DNA of 56,536 bases, taken from NCBI RefSeq assembly GCF_003429565.1, contig NZ_QUAK01000102.1, positions 16,687 through 73,222 of the forward strand, read 5' to 3'. The number at the start of each line of letters is the position of its first letter. The first letter of the stretch is position 1. Position numbers and translations under genes: made by a program. Below, in pieces: positions 23,434 to 33,603 of the stretch. The notes beneath the pieces were generated by a model. That model searched no databases. It saw nothing but the letters and a program-made list of their open reading frames with translations, and was not told where the DNA came from. Source of the stretch: Streptomyces triticagri. GTDB taxonomy: Bacteria; Actinomycetota; Actinomycetes; Streptomycetales; Streptomycetaceae.

Positions 23434-25556
23434 GTACGGCCCGCTCCTTGCGGTGCACCCGCCGGTGCGGTCCCCTGGTCCCCGCCCGGTGCGGGCGGCC
23501 GCGGCGGCTCCCCCGTGCTCGCCGGCCGCCGGCTGAGCGGCCCGGGCCACCACACCTTGCGCCCGAGCGCCAGGCTCGCGGACGTGACCAGGTAGGTCCG
23601 TACGAGGAAGGTGTCGAGCAGGACGCCGAGGGCGATGACGAAGCCCAGTTCGACCATCTGCACCATCGGCATCGACAGGAGCACCCCGAAGGTGGCGGCG
23701 AGCACCAGACCGGCCGAGGCGATGACACCGCCGGTGGTGCGCAGCGCGGTGAGCGCCGCGTCGCCGGCCTCCGCGCCGGCCAGGGACTCCTCGCGCATCC
23801 GGTGCATCAGGAAGATGCCGTAGTCGACGCCGAGCGCGACCAGGAACACGAACGACAGGAGTGGCAGCCCCGGATCGGTCCCCTCGAGCCCGAAGAGCGT
23901 GTCGAAGACGAGTCCGCCGACGCCGAGCGCGGCGCCCCACACCGCGACCACCGCCGCGAGCAGGATCAGCGGCGCGACCAGGCTGCGCAGCAGTGCCACC
24001 AGGATGAGCAGGACGGCGGCGAGCACCAGGGGCACGATGACCTTGGTGTCCCGGGCGTTGGTGTTCTCCAGGTCCAGCTGCTGTGCGCTGGGTCCGCCGA
24101 CATGTGCGCCGTCGAGGTCCGCGCGCAGCCGCTCGATGGTGGCGGTCTCCGCCGCGGACTGCGGTTCGCCCGCCGCGATGACGGAGATCTCCGTCCAGCC
24201 TTCGCCGCTGCGTCCCCGTTCGGCGCTGCGTACGCCTTCGGTGTCGCGGGTCTCGGCGAGTGTGTCGTCGGCCCGTGCGGTCGGGGCGAGCACGGTGATG
24301 GGCTGGGTGGACTGCTCGGGGAAGGCGCGGGCGAGGGTGCCCATCGCCGAGATCGCCTCGGGTGTCGAGGTGAAGCTGTCCTCCTGCTTGACGTTGCCGG
24401 GCAGGCTGAACGTCCCGAGTGCGAGTGCCCCGAGGAGTACGGCCCCGGTGGCGAGCACCGTGATCGGGCGCCGGCCGGCGGAGTTGCCCATCGCGGCGAA
24501 CAGCGACCTGCGGGCCTTGGGTTCGCTGCCGAAGGCGGGCACGTACGGCCAGAACACCCGCCGGCCGAGCAGCACCAGGAGCGCGGGCAGCAGGGTGGTC
24601 ATGGCGACCAGGGCGCAGAGCACGCCCACTGCGGCGGTCGGGCCCATCCCGCTGCTGCTGTTGAGGTCGGCGGCGAGCAGGCAGAGCATGCCGGCCGAGA
24701 CGGTGCCGGAGGAGGCCAGGATGGCGGGTCCGCAGCCGCGCAGGGCGCTGCGCATCGCGTCGTAGGGCCGTTCCTGGCGCCGGAGTTCCTCTCGGTAGCG
24801 GGAGACGAGGAGCAGTGCGTAGTCGGTGCCGACCCCGAAGACGAGGATGGTCATCACGCCGGTGCTCTGGCCGCTGACCGAGATGTCGAAGGCCTGGTGG
24901 AGGCCGTAGGTGACGGACAGCGACAGGGCGTCGGCGAGGCCGGCGACGATCAGCGGGACCAGCCAGAGGAACGGGCTGCGGTAGATGAGGATCAGCAGGA
25001 TCGCGACGACCGCGACCGTGGTGTACAGCAACGGTCCGTCGAGGGATTCGTAGACTTCGTCGGCGTCGATGGCGAGGCCGCCGGGTCCGCCCACTTCGGC
25101 GCTCAGTCCGCCGTCCCCGGTCACGGTGTCGCGTACGTCGCCCACGAACTCGGCGCGCAGTTCCTCGTCCTGGCCGGGTTCCGTGCTGGAGACGGGGTAC
25201 ATCAGGGTCGTGCCGTCCTTCGACGGTACGGCCCGCGGGGTGCCGGTCAGTTCGTGCGCGTCGGCGACCTCGGCGACCTGCTCGCGTGCGGTGTCGCGGT
25301 CGGCGTCGGTGAGGCCGCCGTCGCGGTGGTAGACGAGGATCAGTTCGGTGGTCTCGCCCCCGGGCAGCTGGTCCTGGATCTGGGCGACCTGGGTGGAGTC
25401 CGCGTTGGCCGGCAGATAGTCGATGGCGCGGTCGCGCTGTACGTCACCGAGCTTGCCGGCGAACGGCAGCACGAGCGCGAGTACGGCCACCCACAGGCCG
25501 ACCAGTGCCCAGGGCAGCACCCGCCGCCTGCCTCGTGGTTCTGTTACGGGCCCCAT
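23430..25556 (-). CDS. MMPL/RND-family membrane transporter
   Basis: Proton-driven exporter of the MmpL type, 708 residues with about 12 helices in two repeats. The first periplasmic domain follows helix 1 (residues about 40-190) and the second lies after helix 7. Typical MMPL blocks include TGVMTILVFGVGTDYALLLVSRYREELRR and FVFLVALGVDYGIFLMHRMREE, each with the Asp-Tyr pair of the proton relay. ATG 25556 has GGGGAGGA upstream. It leads the operon with the kinase and response regulator, so export is probably induced by membrane stress or by the substrate. The substrate (lipid or antibiotic) cannot be told from the sequence. Confidence 0.93.
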   Translation of the reverse strand: MGPVTEPRGRRRVLPWALVGLWVAVLALVLPFAGKLGDVQRDRAIDYLPANADSTQVAQIQDQLPGGETTELILVYHRDGGLTDADRDTAREQVAEVADAHELTGTPRAVPSKDGTTLMYPVSSTEPGQDEELRAEFVGDVRDTVTGDGGLSAEVGGPGGLAIDADEVYESLDGPLLYTTVAVVAILLILIYRSPFLWLVPLIVAGLADALSLSVTYGLHQAFDISVSGQSTGVMTILVFGVGTDYALLLVSRYREELRRQERPYDAMRSALRGCGPAILASSGTVSAGMLCLLAADLNSSSGMGPTAAVGVLCALVAMTTLLPALLVLLGRRVFWPYVPAFGSEPKARRSLFAAMGNSAGRRPITVLATGAVLLGALALGTFSLPGNVKQEDSFTSTPEAISAMGTLARAFPEQSTQPITVLAPTARADDTLAETRDTEGVRSAERGRSGEGWTEISVIAAGEPQSAAETATIERLRADLDGAHVGGPSAQQLDLENTNARDTKVIVPLVLAAVLLILVALLRSLVAPLILLAAVVAVWGAALGVGGLVFDTLFGLEGTDPGLPLLSFVFLVALGVDYGIFLMHRMREESLAGAEAGDAALTALRTTGGVIASAGLVLAATFGVLLSMPMVQMVELGFVIALGVLLDTFLVRTYLVTSASLALGRKVWWPGPLSRRPASTGEPPRPPAPGGDQGTAPAGAPQGAGRT

Positions 25557-25614
25557 GCCGGGGTCCTCCCCTCCTGGACGGTGTCCGGTTCACTGACCAG
25601 ACTCCCGTCGCGGG

Positions 25615-25646
25615 CAGGGCGAATCGTCGGGCGACAGGGCGAATCG
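25615..25646. promoter_or_regulatory. Direct repeat upstream of the MMPL operon
   Basis: CAGGGCGAATCG occurs at 25615-25626 and again at 25635-25646, a 20-bp period (two helical turns), about 60-90 bp before the MMPL start. NarL/LuxR-type regulators often bind such same-face repeats, so this is a candidate site for the response regulator encoded in the operon. Confidence 0.45.
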
Positions 25647-25680
25647 GCGGGTACTGCGAGGGGTGGCGGGGGCGCCGGAT

Positions 25681-25696
25681 TACTCCCGCGGGAGTA
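25681..25696. terminator. Perfect 16-bp palindrome after the TerB-like gene
   Basis: TACTCCCGCGGGAGTA lies 21 bp past the stop of the TerB-like gene. It may be a terminator stem, though it has no loop, or a protein-binding site for the MMPL operon downstream. Confidence 0.35.
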
Positions 25697-25717
25697 CTGC
25701 GGGCGCGGGGGCCCCGG

Positions 25718-26428
25718 TCAGGAGGGCGTGCCGGCCGCGGCGAGCAGGCGGGTCACCTCGCCGCTGGGCAGGGTGAGGGCGCCGCCGACGGTGCTGAGCA
25801 CCTCGCGCTCGGCGGGGGTGTACGGGCCGTCGGCGAGCGCGATGTGCGCGGCCTGCAGCAGGATCGCCTCGCGTCCTGCGGGGGCGAGGTGCGGGGCGAG
25901 CGGGTCGAGCGCCTCGTGGAGCTCTATGGCCAGGGTGACCCCGGTGGGGTCGTCCGCGCCGCCGGGGAAGCGGCCGGTGTCCGCGGCGAGCGCGTCCACG
26001 AGGGTGGTCAGCTGGTCCTCGGTGCAGTCCGCGAATCCGGCGGAGCGCACGGTGGTGACGGCGGTCCGCAGCACCGGCCGTGATGCGGTGCCGCCGGAGG
26101 CGAGGACCGCGAGGGCCACGGTGTGCACGGCGTCCCTGAGCATCGCCGAGAAGCGGGTGGTGGTGGGGTGTCCGAGGGTGTCGGGCCCGAAGTGCGCCTG
26201 GCAGGCGGCACATTCGACGATCGGCCCGGTGGTGCCGCGTGGCAGCAGCGGGAGCCCGAGCAGGGTGAAGCGCCTGCGTCCGGTGCGGCGCCGGTAGTTG
26301 CGGTCGCCGCCGCAGCCCGGGCAGAAGAACTCGCCGTCCCCGACGGTGGTCCACACCGTACGAACGCCGCAGATACGTGGCTGATGGCCCTGATGACCGC
26401 GGGTCTGTCGACCACGAACTGGCAGCAC
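25718..26428 (-). CDS. TerB-like protein with N-terminal zinc ribbon
   Basis: The 236-residue cytosolic protein has an N-terminal four-Cys zinc ribbon (CPGC near residue 37 and CAAC near 73). An alpha-helical domain resembling TerB follows: SAMLRDAVHTVALAVLASGG, LTTLVDALAADTG and the acidic repeat-like HIALADGPYTPAEREVLSTV. TerB-fold proteins bind metal or act in stress and membrane-linked systems; the exact role of this stand-alone form is not known. GTG 26428 is the start, with GGAGG six bases upstream. No other ter genes lie near, so tellurite resistance itself is not supported. Confidence 0.75.
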   Translation of the reverse strand: MLPVRGRQTRGHQGHQPRICGVRTVWTTVGDGEFFCPGCGGDRNYRRRTGRRRFTLLGLPLLPRGTTGPIVECAACQAHFGPDTLGHPTTTRFSAMLRDAVHTVALAVLASGGTASRPVLRTAVTTVRSAGFADCTEDQLTTLVDALAADTGRFPGGADDPTGVTLAIELHEALDPLAPHLAPAGREAILLQAAHIALADGPYTPAEREVLSTVGGALTLPSGEVTRLLAAAGTPS

Positions 26429-26611
26429 GTCGCACCTCCGTCACGCACCGCGGTGCCCCGTTGCACCGCGTTCCCGCACCCCGGGCGTCCGCGTGTCCAA
26501 TCCTCGGACGCGCAGCCCGCGTTGGCGTGATGTTAGCCACATGGATGATGTGCCGTCAGTACCTTGCACATCAGTTGGCCGAGACCGGATGTGCCGCGCG
26601 GGTCGGGAAAG

Positions 26612-26671
26612 GCCGCCGCCCGGCGCCGCGCCGCAGGCCGGAGCCTTGCGTGCGCGATGCCGGGCGGCAGC
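26612..26671 (-). terminator. Hairpin downstream of leuA
   Basis: GCCGCCGCCCGGC (26612-26624) pairs with GCCGGGCGGCAGC (26659-26671), 12 of 13 positions, with a 34-nt loop. It begins 22 bp past the leuA stop and is probably its terminator. Confidence 0.5.
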
Positions 26672-26693
26672 TGACGCGGAGGTGCGGACGGGG

Positions 26694-28561
<1,868 letters not shown>

Positions 28562-28719
28562 GATGGTCCGTAGCGTAACCGAGTGGTCCGCCCGGCGAAG
28601 GCCCGTATCAGTATGCGGGACCGCGGGCCGGTAACGGTCAGGAGGTGATGGATCCCTCTATTTCGGTAATCCTCGTCGCCGGTAGTGACAGAACGGTGAC
28701 GCAGTGCCACATTGCCGAC

Positions 28720-29793
28720 ATGAGTGAGAGCACCGCAGGCGTGGAGCCTATCTTCTGCACGATCGTGCCGCCCCATGTCCTCGACCGGCTCGCCCGGTCC
28801 GGGGACTCCGCCCTGTCCGGTCCCGCCCGGCGCACCCTGCAGCGCGACGCCTTCGAGCGCACCCAGCGCCGCCTGACCACCGTGGTCGGCGCCACCGCCG
28901 CCGCGCGCTCGGCCGCCGCCGCGGCCGGTGAGCCGGAGCGGACCGTGCACGACGCGGGACACGGCACCGAGCTGCCGGGCGAGAAGGTGCGCGGCGAGGG
29001 CGACAAGCCCACCACGGACGCCACCGTCAACCGCGCGTACGCGGGCCTCGGCGCGACCTTCGACCTGTTCCTCGAGGCGTACGGCCGGGACTCGATCGAC
29101 GGCGCCGGCCTGCCCCTGATCGCCACCGTGCACTACGACAAGGACTATGCGAACGCCTTCTGGAACGGCGACCAGATGGTGTTCGGCGACGGGGACGGCG
29201 AGGTCTTCCTGGACTTCACCATCCCGGTCGACGTGATCGGCCACGAACTGTCCCACGGCGTCACCCAGCACACCGCGAATCTGGCGTACTTCGGCCAGTC
29301 CGGCGCGCTCAACGAATCGGTGTCCGACGTATTCGGCTCCCTCATCAAGCAGTACACGCTGGGCCAGAGCGCCGACCAGGCGGACTGGCTGATCGGCGCG
29401 GGGCTGCTCGCACCGCGCGTCTCCGGCGAGGCACTGCGCTCCATGAAGGCCCCGGGCACGGCGTACGACGACGACGTCCTCGGCAAGGACCCGCAGCCCG
29501 GCACGATGGACGACTATGTGCACACCGGCGAGGACAACGGCGGTGTGCACATCAACTCGGGCATCCCCAACCGCGCCTTCCACCTCTTCGCCACGGCGCT
29601 CGGCGGGAACGCCTGGGAACGCGCCGGACAGATCTGGTACGACGTCCTGACCGGCGGCACCCTGGAGCCGGACACCGACTTCGCCGCGTTCGCCAAGGCC
29701 ACGGTGGCCGCCGCGAGCAGCCGGTACGGCAGCGGGGACGAGCACGAGGCGGTCGTCAAGGCCTGGTCGCAGGTCGGGGTGCCGACCTCCTGA
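28720..29793 (+). CDS. M4-family (protealysin-like) zinc metalloprotease
   Basis: Thermolysin-fold protease, 357 residues. Zinc ligands are in HELSHGVTQH (two His plus catalytic Glu) and NESVSDVFG (Glu). GVHINSGIPNRAFH carries the active-site His region. The N-terminus has no secretion signal and holds CTIVPPHVLD, the short propeptide motif of protealysin-type M4 enzymes. It is therefore unlike classical secreted thermolysins with long propeptides. ATG 28720 is chosen to place this motif near the N-terminus; GTG 28645, ATG 28648 and GTG 28696 are alternatives, and 28720 has no ribosome-binding site. The next gene encodes its probable inhibitor. Confidence 0.9.
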   Translation: MSESTAGVEPIFCTIVPPHVLDRLARSGDSALSGPARRTLQRDAFERTQRRLTTVVGATAAARSAAAAAGEPERTVHDAGHGTELPGEKVRGEGDKPTTDATVNRAYAGLGATFDLFLEAYGRDSIDGAGLPLIATVHYDKDYANAFWNGDQMVFGDGDGEVFLDFTIPVDVIGHELSHGVTQHTANLAYFGQSGALNESVSDVFGSLIKQYTLGQSADQADWLIGAGLLAPRVSGEALRSMKAPGTAYDDDVLGKDPQPGTMDDYVHTGEDNGGVHINSGIPNRAFHLFATALGGNAWERAGQIWYDVLTGGTLEPDTDFAAFAKATVAAASSRYGSGDEHEAVVKAWSQVGVPTS

Positions 29794-29843
29794 CCGCCCG
29801 CGGGGGATACCGCCCGCCCCGATCCCGTACTAGACAGGGACCC

Positions 29844-30110
29844 ATGCGTATCCGAGTGAGGCGTACCGGCGGATTCGCCGGGATCGAGCGGCACGCCGAG
29901 GTGGACACCGCGGGGCGGGCCGACGCCGGTGACTGGCAGGCGCTGGCCGAGGAGGCGGTGGCGACGGCGCGCAGCACGCCCCCGGCCGGGGTCCCCGACG
30001 GGTTCAGCTACCAGATCACCGTGGACGACCGGACGGTGTACTGCGCGGACCCCCGCCTGTCCGACGAGCAGCGCAGACTGGTCTCCCGGGTGCTGAAGGA
30101 AGGCGCCTGA
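29844..30110 (+). CDS. Emfourin-type protease inhibitor
   Basis: A protein of 88 residues, MRIRVRRTGGFAGIERHAEV ... FSYQITVDDRTVYCADPRLSDEQRRLVSRVLKEG. The opening beta strand with GGFAG and the later FxYxITVDD match the emfourin family, small proteins encoded beside protealysin-like M4 proteases that inhibit them tightly. It follows the protease gene by 50 bp on the same strand, with GGGA before ATG 29844. Coexpression would keep the cytosolic protease in check. It converges on era with 26 bp between. Confidence 0.8.
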   Translation: MRIRVRRTGGFAGIERHAEVDTAGRADAGDWQALAEEAVATARSTPPAGVPDGFSYQITVDDRTVYCADPRLSDEQRRLVSRVLKEGA

Positions 30111-30136
30111 CGGTCTCGAGGTCCGCGGCCGAGGCT

Positions 30137-31084
30137 TCAGAAGCCGAGCTTGCGGAGCTGGCGCGGGTCGCGCTGCCAGTCCTTGGCGACCTTCACATGC
30201 AGGTCGAGGTAGACCGGGGTGCCGAGCAGGGCCTCGATGTGCTTGCGGGACTTGATGCCGACTTCCTTGAGGCGCTTGCCCTTCGGGCCGATGATGATGC
30301 CCTTCTGGCTGGGGCGCTCGATGTAGACGAATGCGTGGATGTCGAGCATCGGCTTGTCCGCCGGGCGGTCCTCGCGGGGCAGCATCTCCTCGACGACCAC
30401 CGCGATGGAGTGCGGCAGCTCGTCCCGTACGCCCTCGAGTGCGGCCTCGCGGATCAGTTCCGCGACCATGACCTGCTCGGGCTCGTCGGTGAGATCGCCC
30501 TCCGGGTAGAGCGGGGGGCTCTCGGGCAGCATCGGCGCGATCAGGTCGGCGACGAGCTGGACCTGCTTGTCGCCCACCGCGGAGACCGGGACGATCTCGG
30601 CCCACTCGATACCGAGTTCCTTGCCCAGTTGGTCGATCGCGATCAACTGTTCGGCGAGCGTCTTGGAGTCGACCAGGTCGGTCTTGGTGACGATCGCGAT
30701 CTTCGGCGTGCGGCGGATGCTCGCGAGTTCCTTGGCGATGAAGCGGTCGCCGGGCCCCAGCTTCTCGTTCGCCGGCAGGCAGAAGCCGATCACGTCCACC
30801 TCGGCCCAGGTCGTGCGCACCACGTCGTTGAGCCGCTCGCCGAGCAGGGTGCGCGGCTTGTGCAGACCGGGGGTGTCCACCAGGATCAGCTGGGCGTCCG
30901 GGCGGGTCACGATGCCGCGCACGGTGTGCCGGGTGGTCTGCGGGCGGTTGGAGGTGATGGCGACCTTCGTCCCCACCAGGGCGTTGGTCAGTGTGGACTT
31001 GCCCGCGTTCGGCCGGCCGACGAAGCAGGCGAAGCCCGCGCGGTGCGCCTGCGGCCGGTCCTGGGACGAGGTGGGTGAACTCAT
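30137..31084 (-). CDS. era: GTPase Era
   Basis: Essential GTPase that binds the 3' end of 16S rRNA and helps mature the 30S subunit. The 315-residue protein has G1 GRPNAGKST, G3 DTPGLHKP and G4 TKTD (usually NKxD, a known variation). The C-terminal KH domain reads KGIIIGPKGKRLKEVG. Start is ATG 31084; ATG 31093 (MGRMSS) is an alternative with GGGGAC closer to ideal spacing. In many bacteria era closes the phoH-ybeY-(cdd/corC)-era block. Here it is on the same strand as those genes but 4 kb away from corC. Confidence 0.95.
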   Translation of the reverse strand: MSSPTSSQDRPQAHRAGFACFVGRPNAGKSTLTNALVGTKVAITSNRPQTTRHTVRGIVTRPDAQLILVDTPGLHKPRTLLGERLNDVVRTTWAEVDVIGFCLPANEKLGPGDRFIAKELASIRRTPKIAIVTKTDLVDSKTLAEQLIAIDQLGKELGIEWAEIVPVSAVGDKQVQLVADLIAPMLPESPPLYPEGDLTDEPEQVMVAELIREAALEGVRDELPHSIAVVVEEMLPREDRPADKPMLDIHAFVYIERPSQKGIIIGPKGKRLKEVGIKSRKHIEALLGTPVYLDLHVKVAKDWQRDPRQLRKLGF

Positions 31085-31282
31085 GCGGCCCATTGTCCCC
31101 GATGCGGTGGGCCCGGCCGACCAGGGCCGGGCCGGTCGCGGCGGGGTGCCCCGTGCGGGCCGTCGCTGCTGGGCGGCGGCCCGCACGGGTGGGTGTCCGC
31201 GCCGGATCGGGCTCGGCCGGAGTCCGGACACGGGGATCAGCCGTACGCCGGCCTCGGGATCGGTCGGGCGCGAGCGGTGCGA

Positions 31283-31759
31283 TCAGTCGAAGACGAACGG
31301 TCCCGGCGACTGCGGCCCGGTCGACTCGCAGGTCACCGAGATGCCCATCACGACCAGGGTGAGAGAGCCGGGGAAGGCGTCCAGGCTGTCGCCGGACGCG
31401 ACGGTGCCCGTGAGCGGTCCCGAGTCGACTCCGCCGCCGGCCTCCATCGCCGGGTTGCTGCTGCCGCTGAACTCGGTGGTGCCGCCGTCGCCCTTCGCCA
31501 TGGTCATCGTCGTCTCGACGGAGTTCGCCTCGACGGCGACGGGGGTGGTGATCTCGGAGGAGGTGACCGTGATGGTCGCCGTGGTGCCGTCCTGGGTGGC
31601 GGTCAGGGTCGCCTCGCCGCCTCCGTAGATCCCGCAGTCCGCCTGGACCGTGGCCGTGCCCGGTTCGACGGCCGCCGCGGCCGGGGCGTAGACGAGTCCC
31701 GCCGTGGCGAGTGCGCCCGCCGTGAGTGCCGCGCCGATGCCGATTCTGGTGCGCTTCAT
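31283..31759 (-). CDS. Secreted protein of unknown function
   Basis: The 158-residue protein has a clear signal peptide (MKRTRIGIGAALTAGALATAG ... AAAA, cleavage near 34). The mature part of about 125 residues is rich in Thr, Ser, Gly and Val and predicted to be all beta. One Cys pair (QADCGIYGG and VTCESTG) near the two ends may form a disulfide. GGAAGG before ATG 31759 supports the start. I do not recognise a family. It stands alone between era and a 416-bp gap full of repeats. Confidence 0.75.
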   Translation of the reverse strand: MKRTRIGIGAALTAGALATAGLVYAPAAAAVEPGTATVQADCGIYGGGEATLTATQDGTTATITVTSSEITTPVAVEANSVETTMTMAKGDGGTTEFSGSSNPAMEAGGGVDSGPLTGTVASGDSLDAFPGSLTLVVMGISVTCESTGPQSPGPFVFD

Positions 31760-31832
31760 CGGTTCACCTTCCCTGTGGGGGTCGTGGTCGGTGTGCCGTT
31801 GCACGGCGCCGCGTCCGCGGATCGGCAGGATC

Positions 31833-31862
31833 GGCATGCATGAGATCTAGCATGCGCATGCC
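31833..31862. promoter_or_regulatory. GGCATGC dyad upstream of the secreted-protein gene
   Basis: GGCATGC at 31833-31839 and GCATGCC at 31856-31862 are inverted, with a further GCATG pair and the palindrome AGATCT between them. It is about 75-105 bp before the start codon of the secreted protein, a reasonable place for an operator overlapping its promoter. Confidence 0.35.
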
Positions 31863-31890
31863 AAAACGACTGCCGGAGCGGGGTGCGGCG

Positions 31891-31948
31891 CCGAAGAGAT
31901 GTACGTGTCCGAAGAGTTGTACGTGTGACGTGCGTGTGATGTGCGTGT
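31891..31948. repeat. Two short tandem repeats
   Basis: CCGAAGAGATGTACGTGT (31891-31908) is followed directly by CCGAAGAGTTGTACGTGT (31909-31926), 17 of 18 identical. Next come GACGTGCGTGT and GATGTGCGTGT (31927-31948), a second tandem pair. No gene is evident in 31760-32175; this and the neighbouring hairpin are what it holds. Confidence 0.7.
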
Positions 31949-31963
31949 GGGGATACACATGAA

Positions 31964-32014
31964 GGACCGTCCCCGGCGGCGGGGTGCGCACGCCGCCGGC
32001 GGATCTGACGGTCC
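31964..32014. terminator. Strong hairpin downstream of the deaminase-like gene
   Basis: Outer arms GGACCGT (31964-31970) and ACGGTCC (32008-32014) enclose inner arms CCGGCGGCG (31973-31981) and CGCCGCCGG (31991-31999) with a 9-nt loop. It lies about 160 bp after the stop of the deaminase-like gene and may end that transcript. Confidence 0.5.
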
Positions 32015-32175
32015 GTCGGATGAACTCCACCCATTGATGCGCGGACCGCCGTTGATCGCAAGAGCAAGTCCCTTGATTCTTCAGGCACTTGAAGGACGGC
32101 CAGAGACTTTCCGGCCGACCGGGCGGAAGATTTCCGGCCCCGGGGACGCCGCGCGCACGGACGGCCGGGAGCGCC

Positions 32176-32529
32176 TCAGCCCGTCCGCACCGTGTCGCGG
32201 ACCTCGCCGTCCGTCCCCGCAAGCAGCACGACCGTGCCCGCACCGCCCAGATCACCCACCGCCGCGACGTCCTCCGCGCTCAGCTCGGCGGCCGCGGACA
32301 CCACCGCCGCCGCCTCCAGGGACTCCGCCCCGCTCGCCACCGCCATCGCCACCGCCGTGCGCAGCGCACTCAGCTTCAGCGAGTCGAGGTCCACGGTGCC
32401 CGCCACATACGTACGGCCGGTGTCGTCCCGTACCGCCGCGCCCTCCGGCACGCCGTTACGGGCCCGCGCCGAGCGGGCCAGGGTGACGATCTTGCGGTCC
32501 TCGGGGTCAAGCGCGCTGCTCTCGGTCAT
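32176..32529 (-). CDS. Cytidine-deaminase-like protein without catalytic residues
   Basis: The 117-residue protein follows the cytidine deaminase fold: LDPEDRKIVTLARSARARNG, then GAAVRDDTGRTYVAGTVDLD, SALRTAVAMAVASGAESLEA and VVLLAGTDGEV. Where active enzymes have C-A-E-R-T-A it has S-A-L-R-T-A, so a zinc Cys and the catalytic Glu are gone. Where they have PCGAC it has SAEDV, so the other two Cys are gone. It cannot be a zinc hydrolase by the normal mechanism. It lies near era, as cdd does in Bacillus-type gene orders. ATG 32529 has only a weak GGGG site. Role unknown. Confidence 0.8.
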   Translation of the reverse strand: MTESSALDPEDRKIVTLARSARARNGVPEGAAVRDDTGRTYVAGTVDLDSLKLSALRTAVAMAVASGAESLEAAAVVSAAAELSAEDVAAVGDLGGAGTVVLLAGTDGEVRDTVRTG

Positions 32530-32556
32530 GCCCCGAGGATACGAAGCCGCCACCCG

Positions 32557-33519
32557 CTACCCCGCCACCGGGTACATCGCCCCGCGCCGCCCCTCCGGCG
32601 AGGCCAGCCACTGCGTACGCGCCGCCGTGTCCGTGCCCGGCTGCGGAGTGTGCAGCACGATGGTCAGATCCGGCCGCACCGGCACCCGCAACTGGGTCGC
32701 CTCGAAGTACAGGGCACCCACCACCGGATGCTCCAGCTCCTTCTCGATCTGCCCGCCCGGCCGCACCTCGTGCCGCTCCCACAACTCGGCGAACTCCGGG
32801 CTCACCTCCAGCGCCTCCGACACGACCTCCCGGAAGCCCTCGTCCTCCGGCGCCTCCGACCAGGCCGCGCGATACTGCGCCACCACCTCGCGCGCATTCT
32901 CCTGCCAACTCCGCGACCGCGCACGGTAGACCGAGTCCGTGAAGAAGTCGATCAGGCAGTTCTGCCGGATCTCCGGGCGCATACCGAGCACGGCCCCCGC
33001 CGCCTCGTTGTACATCACGCAGTTCCAGTACACGTCCATGATGTGCGCCGGATACGGCATCCAGGCGTCGATCAGCCGGCGCAGGCCGTCGCACATCCGC
33101 AGATCCTCCGCCTCCACCCGCGCCACCGGCGGATTCAGCCCGGCAAGCACATAGAGATGGCGCCGCTCGGCGTCGCTCAGCCGCAGCACCCGCGCCACCG
33201 AATCCAACACCTGCGGCGACACCGAGATGTCCCGCCCCTGCTCCAACCACTGGTACCAGGACGCCCCCACCCCCGCCAGCACCGCGACCTCCTCACGGCG
33301 CAGCCCCGGCGTACGCCGACGGGCCCCGCCGTCCGGCAGACCGGCCTGCGCCGGGGTCACCCGCGCCCGCCGCGCCCGCAGGAACTCCCGCAACTCACGC
33401 AGCCGCTGAGCCTTGCCGTCGGGCACCAGCCGCACACCGGGCAGCTCCACACCCTCACCCCGGGCCCCAACCGCCCCGCCCGCGGCCGGCACAACAGGTC
33501 GTCCAACCGTCTCCGTCAC
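32557..33519 (-). CDS. XRE-family regulator with MmyB-like ligand domain
   Basis: The 320-residue regulator has an N-terminal extension, then a helix-turn-helix (TPGLRREEVAVLAGVGASWY, QWLEQGRDISVSPQVLDSVA). The C-terminal domain is of the MmyB type (PYPAHIMDVYWNCVMYNEAA, LIDFFTDSVYRARSRSWQEN, YFEATQLRVPVRPDLTIVLH), in which related proteins bind lipid-like ligands. This family is abundant in Streptomyces and often faces the transporter or oxidoreductase gene it controls. GTG 33519 follows GGGGGAG. It is divergent from the MFS gene across 84 bp and probably represses it. Confidence 0.88.
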   Translation of the reverse strand: MTETVGRPVVPAAGGAVGARGEGVELPGVRLVPDGKAQRLRELREFLRARRARVTPAQAGLPDGGARRRTPGLRREEVAVLAGVGASWYQWLEQGRDISVSPQVLDSVARVLRLSDAERRHLYVLAGLNPPVARVEAEDLRMCDGLRRLIDAWMPYPAHIMDVYWNCVMYNEAAGAVLGMRPEIRQNCLIDFFTDSVYRARSRSWQENAREVVAQYRAAWSEAPEDEGFREVVSEALEVSPEFAELWERHEVRPGGQIEKELEHPVVGALYFEATQLRVPVRPDLTIVLHTPQPGTDTAARTQWLASPEGRRGAMYPVAG

Positions 33520-33603
33520 ACGCCTCTCCCCCCAACTGGTGGTGCTGCCACCAGGACAAGCACGCGCTCCCCAGCGATATTCCCGCCCGACCACGCTGGC
33601 CGC

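Noticed and set aside
25718..26428. Tellurite-resistance operon
   Set aside because: Only one TerB-like protein is present; no terC, terD or terZ neighbours, so a resistance operon is not supported.
31960..32090. Possible riboswitch or small RNA near the strong hairpin
   Set aside because: The hairpin is simple and matches no riboswitch class I know; treated as a terminator-like structure only.
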